A stretch of DNA of 64,000 nucleotides from FEN-1191 sp036490715 (GTDB lineage Bacteria; Pseudomonadota; Gammaproteobacteria; Steroidobacterales; Steroidobacteraceae). The stretch spans positions 62,001-126,000 of the forward strand of contig DASXDL010000003.1 in NCBI GenBank assembly GCA_036490715.1, in the 5' to 3' direction. The position numbers were made by a program, and so were the translations under genes. The notes under the pieces are model-generated. The model was not told where the DNA came from and ran no database searches. It saw nothing but the letters and a program-made list of their open reading frames with translations. Positions 1 to 9,577 of the stretch are shown piece by piece. The number at the start of each line of letters is the position of its first letter. The stretch's first letter is position 1.

Positions 1-142
1 GCGAGCCGGGATCCAGACCCAGCACGCGGCAGTCGCGCGGCGCCAGGCTGACCGGCGCGCTCGAGCGCGCGCCCGGCGGCGATGTCGGCCGCGGCGATGT
101 CGGCCGATAGCTGCGCCAGGCCTTGCTCGGGTAGCGCGTCAC
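1..142 (-). CDS. Possible RuvC Holliday junction resolvase, N-terminal fragment
   Basis: A minus-strand reading frame opens with a GTG at 142, preceded by an AGGGG-like ribosome site, and runs off the left edge. Its last visible residues, RVLGLDPGS, match the start of RuvC, where the Asp is a metal-binding catalytic residue. A second in-frame GTG at 25 would give a start directly at this motif, as in typical RuvC proteins. The stretch before the motif is R/P/S-rich and carries a 15-bp tandem duplication (77-106). Codon composition there fits a neighbouring frame better, so the true start is unclear or a frameshift is present. The identification rests on one short motif. Confidence 0.35.
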   Translation of the reverse strand, partial: MTRYPSKAWRSYRPTSPRPTSPPGARSSAPVSLAPRDCRVLGLDPGS

Positions 143-188
143 AAACCCCTAGCCATGCGCGCACTTGCTGTAGTCAGCCATACCTTGA

Positions 189-2333
189 ATGATAGCCGGA
201 AGCCACCAGCCACACAGCATGGAAACTGCGACCCCCGCATTGCCCGAGATCGATGCACGGCTCGAGGCCGCGCGTGCTGCACTGGCCGAGCTTGGGGCTG
301 ATCCGGCCGCACTCCAGACCGGAATCGCGGCCGCACACACCGTCGCAATGCTGACCCGCGATGCCGAACTGGCCGCCGGCACGCTGCTGCATCAGGCGCG
401 CCTTGCGCGCGATGACGGTCGAGCGGAACAGCACCTCGGCAGCGCCAGCGCGCGCGTCGCGCAGCAGCTGGAGCGGCTCGGCGAACTGCGGCTGCCGCCT
501 GGCTGGTCCGCGAGTCAGGGTCTGAATGCGCAGCAGGCCGAGACGCTGCGCAAGATGCTGCTGGCGGTAGCCGCCGATCCACGCCTGGTGGTCGCGCACC
601 TGGCCGAAGAGCTGACCCAGCTGCGCGGCGCGCGCGCCCGCTCGATCCCGGTACAACAACAGCTGGCGCTGGAAGCGCGCGAGGTGCTGGCGCCGCTGGC
701 CAATCGCCTGGGCGTCTGGAGCCTGAAGTGGGAACTGGAAGATCTGTCGTTTCGTTACCTGGAAGCTGAGCACTATCACCATATCGCGCGCGCCCTGGCC
801 GAGCGCCGGGTCGATCGCGAGCGCTATATCGACCAGGTGTGCGAGCTGCTGCAGCGGGAACTGCGCGCCGCCGGCATCGGCGATGCGGCCGTCTATGGCA
901 GACCCAAGCATATCTATAGCATTTGGCGAAAAATGCAGCGCAAGCAGCTGGCCTTCGAGCAGCTGTTCGACGTGCGTGCGGTGCGCATCGTGGTCGAGTC
1001 GATCGAGCAGTGCTACGCCGCGCTCGGCGTGGTGCACGCGCTGTGGCGCTATCTGCCGGCGGAGTTCGACGACTACATCGCCACGCCGAAGGACAACGAA
1101 TATCGCTCGATACATACCGCCGTGATTGGACCGGGCGGCAAGTCACTCGAGGTGCAGATCCGATCGCGCGACATGGACGCGTATGCCGAGCTCGGCGTGG
1201 CGGCGCACTGGCGTTACAAGGAAGGCGGCACGCGCGATCTGGAATACGAACGCAAGATCGAGTGGGTACGCCGCGTGCTCGATCCGGCCCATGCGCAGCA
1301 GTTCGAGGGCGACCTGATCGAGCGCTTCAAGCACGAGCTGTTCGCCGACCGCATCTACGCCATGACGCCGCGCGGCGAGGTAGTCGATCTGCCACGCGGG
1401 GCCACCGCGCTGGATTTCGCCTACCAGGTGCACACCGGCCTCGGCCACCGCTGCCGCGGAGCCAAGGTCGCTGGCCGCATCGTGCCGCTCAATCAGCCGC
1501 TCGCCAACGGCGGAGTGGTCGAGATCATTACTGGCAAGCAGGCCGCTCCGAGCCGCGACTGGCTGGTATCAGAGCTGGGATTTCTCGCCTCGCCACGCAG
1601 CCGGGCCAAGGTGCGCGCCTGGTTTCGGCGCGCCGACCAATCGCAGCATCTGGCGCTCGGCCGCGAGACGCTGGAGCGCGGGCTGGCCGGGATAGGCGCC
1701 GGCTCCGAGCTGATCGCGCCGCTGGTGCGCGAACTGCACGCCGACAGCGGTGAGGATCTGCAGCGGCGGATCGGCGCCGGCGACGTCAGTGCCACGGCCT
1801 TGAGTCAGGCGCTGACACGTTTGCGCGCGCCGCAGGAGTCGCCGCTGACCCCGGTACGCAAACGGGCGGCACGCGCCACGGCGCGCTCGCCGGTAGACAT
1901 CGAAGGCGTAGGTGACTTGCCGAGCACGATGGCGCGCTGTTGCGCGCCGGTGCCGCCGGAGCCGATCGCCGGCTACGCCACCCTCGGTCGCGGCGTCACG
2001 ATCCATCGCGCGCGCTGTCCCAACCTGCTACGCATGCAGTCCATCAACGCCCAGCGAGTGCTGAAGGCGGAATGGAACCTGGACACCAACAGCCTGTTGC
2101 CGGTCAGGATCCGGGTCGAGGCTCTCGATCGCCGCGGCCTGCTGCGCGACGTGTCCGATGTGATGGCGCTGGAGCGCCTCAGCATCGACGGCGTGAACTC
2201 CGATACTGATCCGCGCGATCGCATCGCCACCATCGTCATGCGCACCGCGGTGCGTGACAGCGAGCAGCTCGGACGGGTGCTGCAGCGGCTCAGTGCGGTG
2301 CCCAACGTGCTGCGGGCGCTGCGCCTGAACTGA
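189..2333 (+). CDS. relA: RelA, GTP pyrophosphokinase ((p)ppGpp synthetase I)
   Basis: The 714-residue product has the long RelA/SpoT layout. An N-terminal pseudo-hydrolase region (about 40-170) lacks the HD metal motif, so hydrolysis is unlikely. The synthetase domain (about 210-360) contains EFDDYI at about residue 292; the acidic EFDD form is typical of RelA rather than bifunctional SpoT. TGS (about 385-450), a CxC-type zinc-finger region near CCAPVPPE and a C-terminal ACT domain (about 640-714) follow. In this family the C-terminal part senses uncharged tRNA on stalled ribosomes and pyrophosphate is transferred from ATP to GTP or GDP. The start is ATG 189 or ATG 219; neither has a strong ribosome site. 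Confidence 0.93.
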   Translation: MIAGSHQPHSMETATPALPEIDARLEAARAALAELGADPAALQTGIAAAHTVAMLTRDAELAAGTLLHQARLARDDGRAEQHLGSASARVAQQLERLGELRLPPGWSASQGLNAQQAETLRKMLLAVAADPRLVVAHLAEELTQLRGARARSIPVQQQLALEAREVLAPLANRLGVWSLKWELEDLSFRYLEAEHYHHIARALAERRVDRERYIDQVCELLQRELRAAGIGDAAVYGRPKHIYSIWRKMQRKQLAFEQLFDVRAVRIVVESIEQCYAALGVVHALWRYLPAEFDDYIATPKDNEYRSIHTAVIGPGGKSLEVQIRSRDMDAYAELGVAAHWRYKEGGTRDLEYERKIEWVRRVLDPAHAQQFEGDLIERFKHELFADRIYAMTPRGEVVDLPRGATALDFAYQVHTGLGHRCRGAKVAGRIVPLNQPLANGGVVEIITGKQAAPSRDWLVSELGFLASPRSRAKVRAWFRRADQSQHLALGRETLERGLAGIGAGSELIAPLVRELHADSGEDLQRRIGAGDVSATALSQALTRLRAPQESPLTPVRKRAARATARSPVDIEGVGDLPSTMARCCAPVPPEPIAGYATLGRGVTIHRARCPNLLRMQSINAQRVLKAEWNLDTNSLLPVRIRVEALDRRGLLRDVSDVMALERLSIDGVNSDTDPRDRIATIVMRTAVRDSEQLGRVLQRLSAVPNVLRALRLN

Positions 2334-2355
2334 AACCGCCTCGGAAGATAGTTGT

Positions 2356-3183
2356 TTGAATTCAATAAGTTGTGGTAACTGCGGCAGTCCGCTGGCCGGT
2401 CCTTACTGCGGCCAGTGCGGCCAGCACTCGCACGCCAGCGCCCGCTCGCTGGGCGCGCTGCTGCACGACGCCTGGGACGTGATTTCGCATGTCGACGGGC
2501 GCTTCTGGACCACGGTGTGGATGCTGCTGGCGCACCCGGGACAGCTCACGCTGGATTATTTCGCCGATCGGCGCGCCCGCTACGTGTTGCCGCTGCGGCT
2601 GTATCTCGCGCTCAGCATCGCGTTCTTTGCACTCGCCGCCGTCAATGCCGCACGCGCGCCGGCGGCGGCCGACATCAGTCTCGATCCGACCGCGTGTACA
2701 AGGATCGAACTGCACTGGCCGTTCCTGCGACAGCGACTGCGGGCAGCCTGCGAGCGCGAAGTGGCCGACAACGGCCGCTCCGCGGCCCACGCCTTTGGTT
2801 CCTACATCCCGAAGATGATGTTCGCGTTTCTGCCGCTGATCGCGCTGGTCATGCTGTTGTTGTATCGCCGGCCACAGCGCTACTACGTCGAACATCTGGT
2901 TTTCTTTCTGCACATTCACGCCGCGCTGTTTCTGGTGATGAGCGCCGACGTGCTGTGGACGCTGGCCGCCCGTGCGCTACCGTGGTCCGCGCCGCTGGCC
3001 TCGGCCGGCGACCTGGCCGCGGCCTGTTACGCGCTGTGGTGCGTGTATCGGGCGCTGCGCCGCTACTACGAACAAAGCCGCGGCGTAACGCTGATTAAGC
3101 TCGCGGTCGTCGGCGTGGCGTATCAGGGCTGCCTGACGCTGCTGATCGCCGCGACGCTGCTACTGAGCGCCCTGACCACCTGA
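2356..3183 (+). CDS. DUF3667 membrane protein with N-terminal zinc ribbon
   Basis: A 275-residue protein with a TTG start 23 nt after relA; GGAAG at 2343-2347 is a plausible ribosome site and no ATG is available nearby. The N-terminus has two CxxC pairs (C6/C9 and C18/C21), a rubredoxin-like zinc ribbon. This is followed by the DUF3667 core with the HVDGRFW stretch and about five hydrophobic segments (near 80-98, 155-172, 183-203, 215-235, 250-272). The family is widespread and its function is unknown. It could be co-transcribed with relA. It ends 17 bp from the convergent alaX gene. Confidence 0.75.
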   Translation: MNSISCGNCGSPLAGPYCGQCGQHSHASARSLGALLHDAWDVISHVDGRFWTTVWMLLAHPGQLTLDYFADRRARYVLPLRLYLALSIAFFALAAVNAARAPAAADISLDPTACTRIELHWPFLRQRLRAACEREVADNGRSAAHAFGSYIPKMMFAFLPLIALVMLLLYRRPQRYYVEHLVFFLHIHAALFLVMSADVLWTLAARALPWSAPLASAGDLAAACYALWCVYRALRRYYEQSRGVTLIKLAVVGVAYQGCLTLLIAATLLLSALTT

Positions 3184-3200
3184 GGCGCATATTCCGGCCC

Positions 3201-3911
3201 TCATCCGGCCAACGCAATCTCGACGCGCTTGTTGTGCTTGCCTTCGCTGCGGATCCGCAGCACGCGAATGGCTCCGATCTCGCCAATGTTGCGCACATGG
3301 GTGCCGCCGCAGGGCTGCAGATCGATATCGGGTATACGCAGCAGGCGCACCCGGCCGGCGCCGCGCGGCGGCTGCACGCTCATGGTCTTGACCAGTTCGG
3401 GTCGCGCGTCCAGCTCCGCATCGGTGATCCACACGGTCTCGGTCTCGACCGCGCGGGCGATCAACGCGTTGGTCTGGCGCTCGATCGTGGCGCCGTCCAG
3501 CTGACTCATGTCGATGTCGAAATCCAGCCGGGCCTTGTCGGGCGAAATGTTGCCGCCGGTGACCGGTGCCACGACCACGCAGGACATGACGTGCAACGCG
3601 GTGTGCAGGCGCATCAGTGCGTAGCGTCGCTGCCAATCGATCGTGAGGCACACTGTTTCGCCGACCTCGGGCGGCGTGCAACCCTGCTCCGGAATGTGCA
3701 GCACCCGATCGTGTGCCGGACCCTTACGGGTGTCGCGAATGGTGAGCGCCGCGCCGTCGGCCCGCAGCAGAGCGCCGCTGTCGCCCATCTGACCGCCGCC
3801 GAGAGGATAGAAGATCGTCCGGTCCAGCTCGATGCCGCTATCGTGCACCGCGGTGACGCGCGCCGTGGTCTCGCGCGCGTAGGCATCGTCCCGAAACAGC
3901 AGCTCGGTCAC
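3201..3911 (-). CDS. alaX: AlaX-type alanyl-tRNA editing hydrolase
   Basis: The 236-residue product matches the free-standing editing domain of alanyl-tRNA synthetase, which hydrolyses Ser- or Gly-tRNA(Ala) mischarged by AlaRS. The zinc site is visible as HxxxH at H103/H107 (HTALH) and C201/H205 in CGGTH. The N-terminal FYPLGGGQMGD motif marks the domain that precedes the editing core in AlaX-M proteins. The start ATG overlaps the lpd stop by 4 bp (ATGA), so it is probably translated from the sucA-sucB-lpd mRNA. The pairing with TCA-cycle genes is unusual; the family assignment is secure. Confidence 0.88.
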   Translation of the reverse strand: MTELLFRDDAYARETTARVTAVHDSGIELDRTIFYPLGGGQMGDSGALLRADGAALTIRDTRKGPAHDRVLHIPEQGCTPPEVGETVCLTIDWQRRYALMRLHTALHVMSCVVVAPVTGGNISPDKARLDFDIDMSQLDGATIERQTNALIARAVETETVWITDAELDARPELVKTMSVQPPRGAGRVRLLRIPDIDLQPCGGTHVRNIGEIGAIRVLRIRSEGKHNKRVEIALAG

Positions 3912-5338
3912 GGGCGGTTGATGCTGTCGATGGCGCGCTTGTCGACCGCCAGCGCCGCCTCGTGCACGGCCTCGGCCAGCGTCGGGTGCGCGTGGATGGT
4001 GCGTTGAAGATCCTCAGCGCTGGCCTGAAACTCCATCGCCAGCGTTGCCTCCGCGATCAGCTCGCCGGCCATGGGGCCGATAATGTGAACGCCCAGGATA
4101 GTGTCGCTGTCACTCGAGGCCAGGATCTTGACGAATCCGGCGGCCGCTTCCAGCGCGCGCGCACGCCCGTTGGCGGCAAACTGAAACACGCCGCTCTTAT
4201 AGCGGATGCCAGCGGCCTTGAGCTGCTCCTCGGTTTGGCCAACCCAGGCAATCTCGGGCGCGGTGTAGATTACCGACGGGATCACCTCGTAGTTCATATG
4301 GGCATAACGGCCGGCGATGCGGTCGGCAACCGCGATGCCCTCCTCCTTGCCTTTGTGCGCCAGCATCGGGCCGCGCACACAGTCGCCGACCGCCCAGACA
4401 CCCGTGGCCGCGGTGCGGCACTCACCATCCACCTGAATGAACCCGCGCTCGTCCAGCGCCACGCCGCTGTCGCTCGCCAGCAGGTCCTTGGTGTAGGGCC
4501 GGCGGCCGATCGCCACGATGACCTTGTCGGCCTGCAGCGTTTGCGGCCCGCTGACATCAGCGTAACTGACGGTTACCTGATCCTTGGACAGCTGCGCGCC
4601 GCTGACTTTCGCACCGAGGCGAATGTCCAGGCCCTGTTTCTTGAAATGACGGGCGGCCTCGGTAGCCAACTGCCGGTCGGCGATGGCCAGGAAGCTGTCC
4701 AGCGCCTCCAGCATCACCACCTCGGCGCCTAGCCGGCGCCAGACGCTGCCGAGCTCCAGGCCAATGATGCCGGCGCCGATGACGCACAGACGTCGCGGCA
4801 CCACATCGAACTCGAGCGCGTCCCAGGAATCGACGATGAAGCGGTGATCAAACGGCGCGGATTTGAGCTCAGTCGGGCTCGATCCGCTCGCCAGCACCAC
4901 GTGACGCGGCTGCAGTTCGCTGCGTTTGCCGTCGCCGTGCAGCACCTCGACCCGACGCTGCGGTAGCAGCCGGGCATGGCCGTACATCGGCGTGACGCCG
5001 GCAGCCTTGAACAGCGCGCCAACACCGCCGGTCATGGTGCGCACGATACCGGCGCGGCGCTTCTGCATGGTGGTCAGATCCAACGTGATGGCGCCAACGC
5101 CGATGCCGTGGGCGGCAAACTCATGCTGCGCTCGATACAGCAGCTCGGAGGACTCCAGCATCGCCTTGGATGGGATGCAGCCGGCGTTCAGGCAGGTGCC
5201 GCCCAGCGCCGCGGAGCCATCGCGGTTCTTCCAGTCATCGACGCACACCACCCGCAGGCCGTTCTGCGCGGCGCGGATGGCAGCCGGGTATCCGGCCGGG
5301 CCGGCGCCGATCACGACTACGTCGAGCGGCTCAGCCAT
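3908..5338 (-). CDS. lpd: Dihydrolipoyl dehydrogenase (E3)
   Basis: A 476-residue FAD/NAD disulfide oxidoreductase that re-oxidises dihydrolipoyl groups of the E2 subunit, passing electrons to NAD+. The FAD-binding GAGPAG is at 11-16, the redox-active pair is in GGTCLNAGCIPSK (C49/C54), and the C-terminal dimerisation domain carries the HAHPTLAE motif with the catalytic His. Length is standard. It lies 6 bp after sucB, so this E3 probably serves the 2-oxoglutarate dehydrogenase complex; it may also be shared with other lipoyl complexes. Confidence 0.95.
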   Translation of the reverse strand: MAEPLDVVVIGAGPAGYPAAIRAAQNGLRVVCVDDWKNRDGSAALGGTCLNAGCIPSKAMLESSELLYRAQHEFAAHGIGVGAITLDLTTMQKRRAGIVRTMTGGVGALFKAAGVTPMYGHARLLPQRRVEVLHGDGKRSELQPRHVVLASGSSPTELKSAPFDHRFIVDSWDALEFDVVPRRLCVIGAGIIGLELGSVWRRLGAEVVMLEALDSFLAIADRQLATEAARHFKKQGLDIRLGAKVSGAQLSKDQVTVSYADVSGPQTLQADKVIVAIGRRPYTKDLLASDSGVALDERGFIQVDGECRTAATGVWAVGDCVRGPMLAHKGKEEGIAVADRIAGRYAHMNYEVIPSVIYTAPEIAWVGQTEEQLKAAGIRYKSGVFQFAANGRARALEAAAGFVKILASSDSDTILGVHIIGPMAGELIAEATLAMEFQASAEDLQRTIHAHPTLAEAVHEAALAVDKRAIDSINRP

Positions 5339-5344
5339 CGCGCT

Positions 5345-6544
5345 TCACACGCCCAGCAGCAGGCGACCCGGATCCTCGAGGCTGTCCTTGATCGCGACCA
5401 GAAACTGCACCGCCTCGCGCCCATCGATGATGCGATGATCGTAGCTGAGCGCCAGGTACATCATCGGCCGGACCACGACCTGCGCGTCGACCGCCACCGG
5501 CCGCGGCTGAATCTTGTGCATCCCGAGTATGGCGCTCTGCGGCGCATTCACGATTGGCGTGGACAGCAGCGAGCCGAAGATTCCGCCGTTGGTGATGCTG
5601 AAGGTGCCGCCGGTCAGATCCTCGAGCGCGATCGACGCGCTGCGGGCACGGGCCGCATAGTCGGCGATCGCCTGCTCGATGGCGGCAAAGCCCATCGCGT
5701 CAGCATCCCGCAGCACCGGCACTATCAGGCCGCGCTCGGTCGACACCGCGACACCGATGTCGAAGTACTCGTGGTAGACGATGTCGTTGTTCTCGACCGA
5801 GGCATTGACCACCGGGAACCGCCGCAGCGCCTCGATCGACGCCTTGACGAAGAACGACATCAGCCCAAGTTTGACGCCGTGCTTCTTCTCGAATGTGTCC
5901 TTGTAACGCGAGCGCAGTTCCTGCACCGCGCTCAGATCGACCTCGTTGAAGGTCGTCAGCAGCGCCTGGGTCGACTGCGCCTGCACCAGACGCTCGGCAA
6001 TGCGCGCGCGCAGCCGGGTCATCGGCACGCGCTGCTCGGTGCGAGCGCCGCGAGCAACCGGAGATGCCGGTGCCGGACGCGGGCTCGGCGCCGCGGGCGT
6101 AGCGCTAGGGCCGCTGGCCGCGGCCTGGGCATCGGCCTTGGTGATGCGCCCGCCCGGGGCGCTGCCAGCCACCGCCGCAGGTGTCAGATTGCTCTCCTCC
6201 ATCACCCGCCGAGCGGCCGGGCCCGCGCGCGCTGTGGATGCGGTGGCTGCAGCCGCGGCCTTTGACGGGGCGGCCTTGCCGTTGCCAGTGGCAGCCGCCG
6301 CCGCTGCGCCCTCCTCGATCAGCGCCAGCAGATCGCCGCTCTTGACCGTCGCGCCGCCCTGCACCTTGATCTCGCGCAGCACGCCATCTGCCGGCGCCGG
6401 GACCTCCAGCACCACCTTGTCGGTCTCCAGATCGGCGAGGTTCTCGTCGCGGCTCACCGCCTCGCCGGCCTGCTTGCGCCACGCCACCAGGGTCGCGTCC
6501 GCCACCGACTCGGGCAACTGCGGAACCCGGATCTCGATGCTCAT
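5345..6544 (-). CDS. sucB: Dihydrolipoyllysine succinyltransferase, E2 of 2-oxoglutarate dehydrogenase
   Basis: The 399-residue E2 has one N-terminal lipoyl domain with the modified lysine in ETDKVVLEV (K43). An Ala/Pro/Gly-rich linker, a peripheral subunit-binding domain (about 120-155, NLTPAAV...GGRITKAD) and a C-terminal acyltransferase domain with SYDHRIIDG (catalytic H370, D374) follow. It transfers the succinyl group from E1 to CoA. The start overlaps the sucA stop (ATGA), indicating translational coupling and matched E1/E2 synthesis. Confidence 0.95.
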   Translation of the reverse strand: MSIEIRVPQLPESVADATLVAWRKQAGEAVSRDENLADLETDKVVLEVPAPADGVLREIKVQGGATVKSGDLLALIEEGAAAAAATGNGKAAPSKAAAAATASTARAGPAARRVMEESNLTPAAVAGSAPGGRITKADAQAAASGPSATPAAPSPRPAPASPVARGARTEQRVPMTRLRARIAERLVQAQSTQALLTTFNEVDLSAVQELRSRYKDTFEKKHGVKLGLMSFFVKASIEALRRFPVVNASVENNDIVYHEYFDIGVAVSTERGLIVPVLRDADAMGFAAIEQAIADYAARARSASIALEDLTGGTFSITNGGIFGSLLSTPIVNAPQSAILGMHKIQPRPVAVDAQVVVRPMMYLALSYDHRIIDGREAVQFLVAIKDSLEDPGRLLLGV

Positions 6545-9432
6545 GAACTCTTCCTTATGGGTGTGGCAACGCCAGCGGGCGTCAGCGTCAAGCGCGGGGT
6601 GTTGCGCATCGTCTGTTCAATCGACACCGCGTTCAGCGCCGTCTCCACCAGGCGGCGCTGTTCGGCTTCGTGGGTCCTGCTCTGGCCGGTGGCCGGAGCG
6701 GCCGCGGCGGCCCGACCGGCGTAGTACACCGAGCGATCTGCGGCCAGGTCCTGCAAGCGGTGACGGATCTGATACCAGGCACCCTGGTTCTGCGGCTCTT
6801 CCTGGCACCACACTAAATCGCTGGCATTGGCGTAGCGCGCCAATACCGCCACATACGCTTCCACCGGAAACGGATACAGCTGCTCGATGCGCACCAGCGC
6901 GACATTGCGCGAGCCGGCGCTGCGGCGCGCCTTGAGCAGGTCGAAATACACCTTGCCGCTGCAGAACACCACGCGCTCGACCTGTGCCGGCGCGAGGTCC
7001 TCGATCTCGCCGATCACATTGGCGAAGCTGCCGGTGCTCAGATCGCTCAGCGAAGATACCGACAGTTCATGACGCAGCAGGCTCTTGGGCGTGAACACGA
7101 TCAGCGGCCGCCGGAACGATTGCAGCATCTGCCGCCGCAGCAAATGAAACATCTGCGCCGGCGTCGACGGCACCACCACCTGCATGTTCTCTTCGGCGCA
7201 AAGCTGCAGAAAACGCTCGAGCCGCGCCGAGGAATGCTCCGGTCCCTGACCCTCGTAGCCATGCGGCAGAAACAGCGTCAGGCCGCACAGCCGGCCCCAC
7301 TTGGCAAGTCCCGAGGAGATGAACTGATCGATCACGACCTGCGCGCCATTGACGAAGTCGCCAAACTGTCCTTCCCAGATGACCAGATGCTCGGGGCTGG
7401 TGGTCGAATAGCCGTACTCGAAACCGACCACAGCTTCTTCCGACAGCACCGAGTCGATCATGGTGAATCGCGGCTGACCTTCCTTCACGTGCTGCAACGG
7501 AATGTAGCGCCGGCCGGTGTTCTGGTCGTGCAGCACCGCGTGCCTGTGGAAGAAGGTGCCGCGGCCACTGTCCTGACCCGAGATGCGCACCGCGACGCCT
7601 TCGTCGAGCAGCGATGCGTAGGCAAGCGATTCGGCGGCGCCCCAGTCCAGCGGCATCTCGCCGGCAACCATCTTGCTGCGGTTGCTGATGACCTGGGCGA
7701 CGCGCGGATGCAGCATCAGCTCGTTTGGATAGCGCACCAGCCGCTGGCCGAGGGCCGTCAGGCGCTCCGGGTCGACGCCGGTCGCTATACGCTCGGACCA
7801 GTCGGCCGGCCCGTAGCGGCTCCAGTCGACCGTGAATTTATTGCCGATCAGTCCAAGGGCCGGGTGCAGTTCGAGCTGCCCGGCATCGAGCGCGTGGCGG
7901 TACTGCCCGACCATCTGCTCGACGTCGGCGGCCGACAGCGTGCCGTCGGCGATCAGCCGATCGGCGTAGAGCTTTCGTACGGTCGGGTGTTGGCGGATCA
8001 GCCGGTACATCACCGGCTGGGTTGCGGCCGGCTCGTCGGCCTCGTTGTGGCCGAGCCGCCGGTAGCACACCAGGTCGATGACCACGTCCTTGTGGAAGCG
8101 CTGTCGATAACGCAACGCCAGCTGCGTCACGAACAGCACGTCCTCCGGATCGTCGGCATTGACGTGCAGGATTGGCGCCTCGACCATCTTGGCCACGTCG
8201 CTGCAGTACGCGGTGGAGCGGGCATCGCGCGGATCGGAGGTGGTGAACCCGATCTGATTGTTGACGATGATGTGGATCGTGCCGCCGGTGCGATAGCCGC
8301 GCGCCTGCGACAGCTGCAGGGTCTCCATGACCACGCCCTGGCCGGCGAATGCGGCGTCGCCGTGCATCAGCACCGGCACCACCTTGTCGCCCTGGGCGTC
8401 GTTACGCCGGTCCTGGCGGGCGCGCACTGAACCCTCGACTACCGGGTCGACGATCTCCAGGTGCGACGGATTGAACGCCAGCACCACGTGCACGTTGCCG
8501 CCCGGCGTGCGCACGTCGGCCGAAAAGCCCTTGTGATATTTGACGTCGCCCGAGCCCTGGGCATGGTTGTCCTCGTACTTGCCCTCGAACTCCGAAAACA
8601 GTTCGCCGGGCGACTTGCCCAGCACGTTGACCAGAACGTTGAGGCGACCGCGATGCGCCATGCCCAGCACGAATTCCTCGATGCCGGCTTGACCACCCGA
8701 CTGGATGAGCTCATTGAGCGAGGCGATCAGCACGTCCGCGCCCTCGAGCGAGAAGCGCTTCTGGCCGACGTATTTGGTGTGCAGGTAGCGCTCGAGGCCC
8801 TCGGCGGCGCTCAGCTGACCGAGCAGGCGGCGACGCTGCTCGGCGCTGAAGTGCTGCTGCATGCGTCCGAGCTGGAATTCGTCCTGCAGCCACAGGCGCT
8901 CGTCGGTATTGGATACGTGGGCGAATTCGGCACCGATATGACCACAGTAGATGCGCTCCAGCCGCGCGATGATCTCGCGCAGCGTGGCGCGCTTGGGTAT
9001 CCAGTCATTGCGGCTGGCGGTGTAGAACTCGGAATCGAGGTCCGATTCGCTCAGGCCGGCGTAGTCGAGTTCAAGCACGCGCGGCCGCGGCCGCTGCAGC
9101 AGGCCGAGCGGATCCAGGTGCGCAATGAGATGGCCGCGATTGCTATAGATCTGTACCAGCCGCGACACCGCCGCCTGCTTTTCGCTGGCTGTGGCCGTAG
9201 CCGGCGCCGGCCCCACGGCCACGGCCTGCATGCGCGCCGTCAGCGCGGCAACGATCGGAGCGTGGGATCGCTCGGCAGCGAGGGCCGGCGGCAACTGGTC
9301 GAAAAAGGCTCGCCAGCTGGGGTCCAGGGCGGCCGGATCCTGCAGATACTGCTCATACAGCGCTTCCGCGTAGGCGGCGTTGGCGGCCGATAGCGGCGTG
9401 CTGGCGAGCAGCTCGGAAAGGGTAGGCGGCAT
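6541..9432 (-). CDS. sucA: 2-oxoglutarate dehydrogenase E1 component
   Basis: The 963-residue thiamine-diphosphate enzyme decarboxylates 2-oxoglutarate and succinylates the lipoyl group of SucB. The N-terminal segment (FFDQLPP) that binds E2/E3 is present, followed by the dehydrogenase core with GMAHRGRLNVL and the ThDP-binding region GDAAF...NNQIGFTT, and the transketolase-like C-terminal half with QDSGRGTFFHRHA and LPHGYEGQGPEHSSARLERFLQLC (abridged here as conserved). Length fits the family. It is the first gene of the sucA-sucB-lpd-alaX operon. The upstream gap 9433-9577 is AT-rich and probably holds its promoter. Confidence 0.95.
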   Translation of the reverse strand: MPPTLSELLASTPLSAANAAYAEALYEQYLQDPAALDPSWRAFFDQLPPALAAERSHAPIVAALTARMQAVAVGPAPATATASEKQAAVSRLVQIYSNRGHLIAHLDPLGLLQRPRPRVLELDYAGLSESDLDSEFYTASRNDWIPKRATLREIIARLERIYCGHIGAEFAHVSNTDERLWLQDEFQLGRMQQHFSAEQRRRLLGQLSAAEGLERYLHTKYVGQKRFSLEGADVLIASLNELIQSGGQAGIEEFVLGMAHRGRLNVLVNVLGKSPGELFSEFEGKYEDNHAQGSGDVKYHKGFSADVRTPGGNVHVVLAFNPSHLEIVDPVVEGSVRARQDRRNDAQGDKVVPVLMHGDAAFAGQGVVMETLQLSQARGYRTGGTIHIIVNNQIGFTTSDPRDARSTAYCSDVAKMVEAPILHVNADDPEDVLFVTQLALRYRQRFHKDVVIDLVCYRRLGHNEADEPAATQPVMYRLIRQHPTVRKLYADRLIADGTLSAADVEQMVGQYRHALDAGQLELHPALGLIGNKFTVDWSRYGPADWSERIATGVDPERLTALGQRLVRYPNELMLHPRVAQVISNRSKMVAGEMPLDWGAAESLAYASLLDEGVAVRISGQDSGRGTFFHRHAVLHDQNTGRRYIPLQHVKEGQPRFTMIDSVLSEEAVVGFEYGYSTTSPEHLVIWEGQFGDFVNGAQVVIDQFISSGLAKWGRLCGLTLFLPHGYEGQGPEHSSARLERFLQLCAEENMQVVVPSTPAQMFHLLRRQMLQSFRRPLIVFTPKSLLRHELSVSSLSDLSTGSFANVIGEIEDLAPAQVERVVFCSGKVYFDLLKARRSAGSRNVALVRIEQLYPFPVEAYVAVLARYANASDLVWCQEEPQNQGAWYQIRHRLQDLAADRSVYYAGRAAAAAPATGQSRTHEAEQRRLVETALNAVSIEQTMRNTPRLTLTPAGVATPIRKSS

Positions 9433-9577
9433 GGCAAGCCCGGTAGGAACTTTGAAAAAAACCTTTCAGCTCAAAGATCTAGATGGTGGCAGTACGATTT
9501 AACATTCTATAGGAAGCACCCCGGCAAGGAAACGGACGTCCATCACGGCTGGGCACTGTCATTGCGCGCTCCTTACT
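9433..9577 (-). promoter_or_regulatory. Probable promoter region of the sucA operon
   Basis: This 145-bp gap separates the end of the efflux operon from sucA, both transcribed leftward. It is clearly more AT-rich than its surroundings, with an A7 run near 9457 and a minus-strand TATAGAAT near 9508 that could be a -10 element. No well-spaced -35 and no clear terminator hairpin for the upstream operon were found, so the exact promoter is not assigned. Confidence 0.3.

Noticed and set aside
139..1146. 335-codon minus-strand open frame opposite relA
   Set aside because: Arg/Ala/Pro-rich composition with no domain; an antisense shadow of relA in GC-rich DNA.
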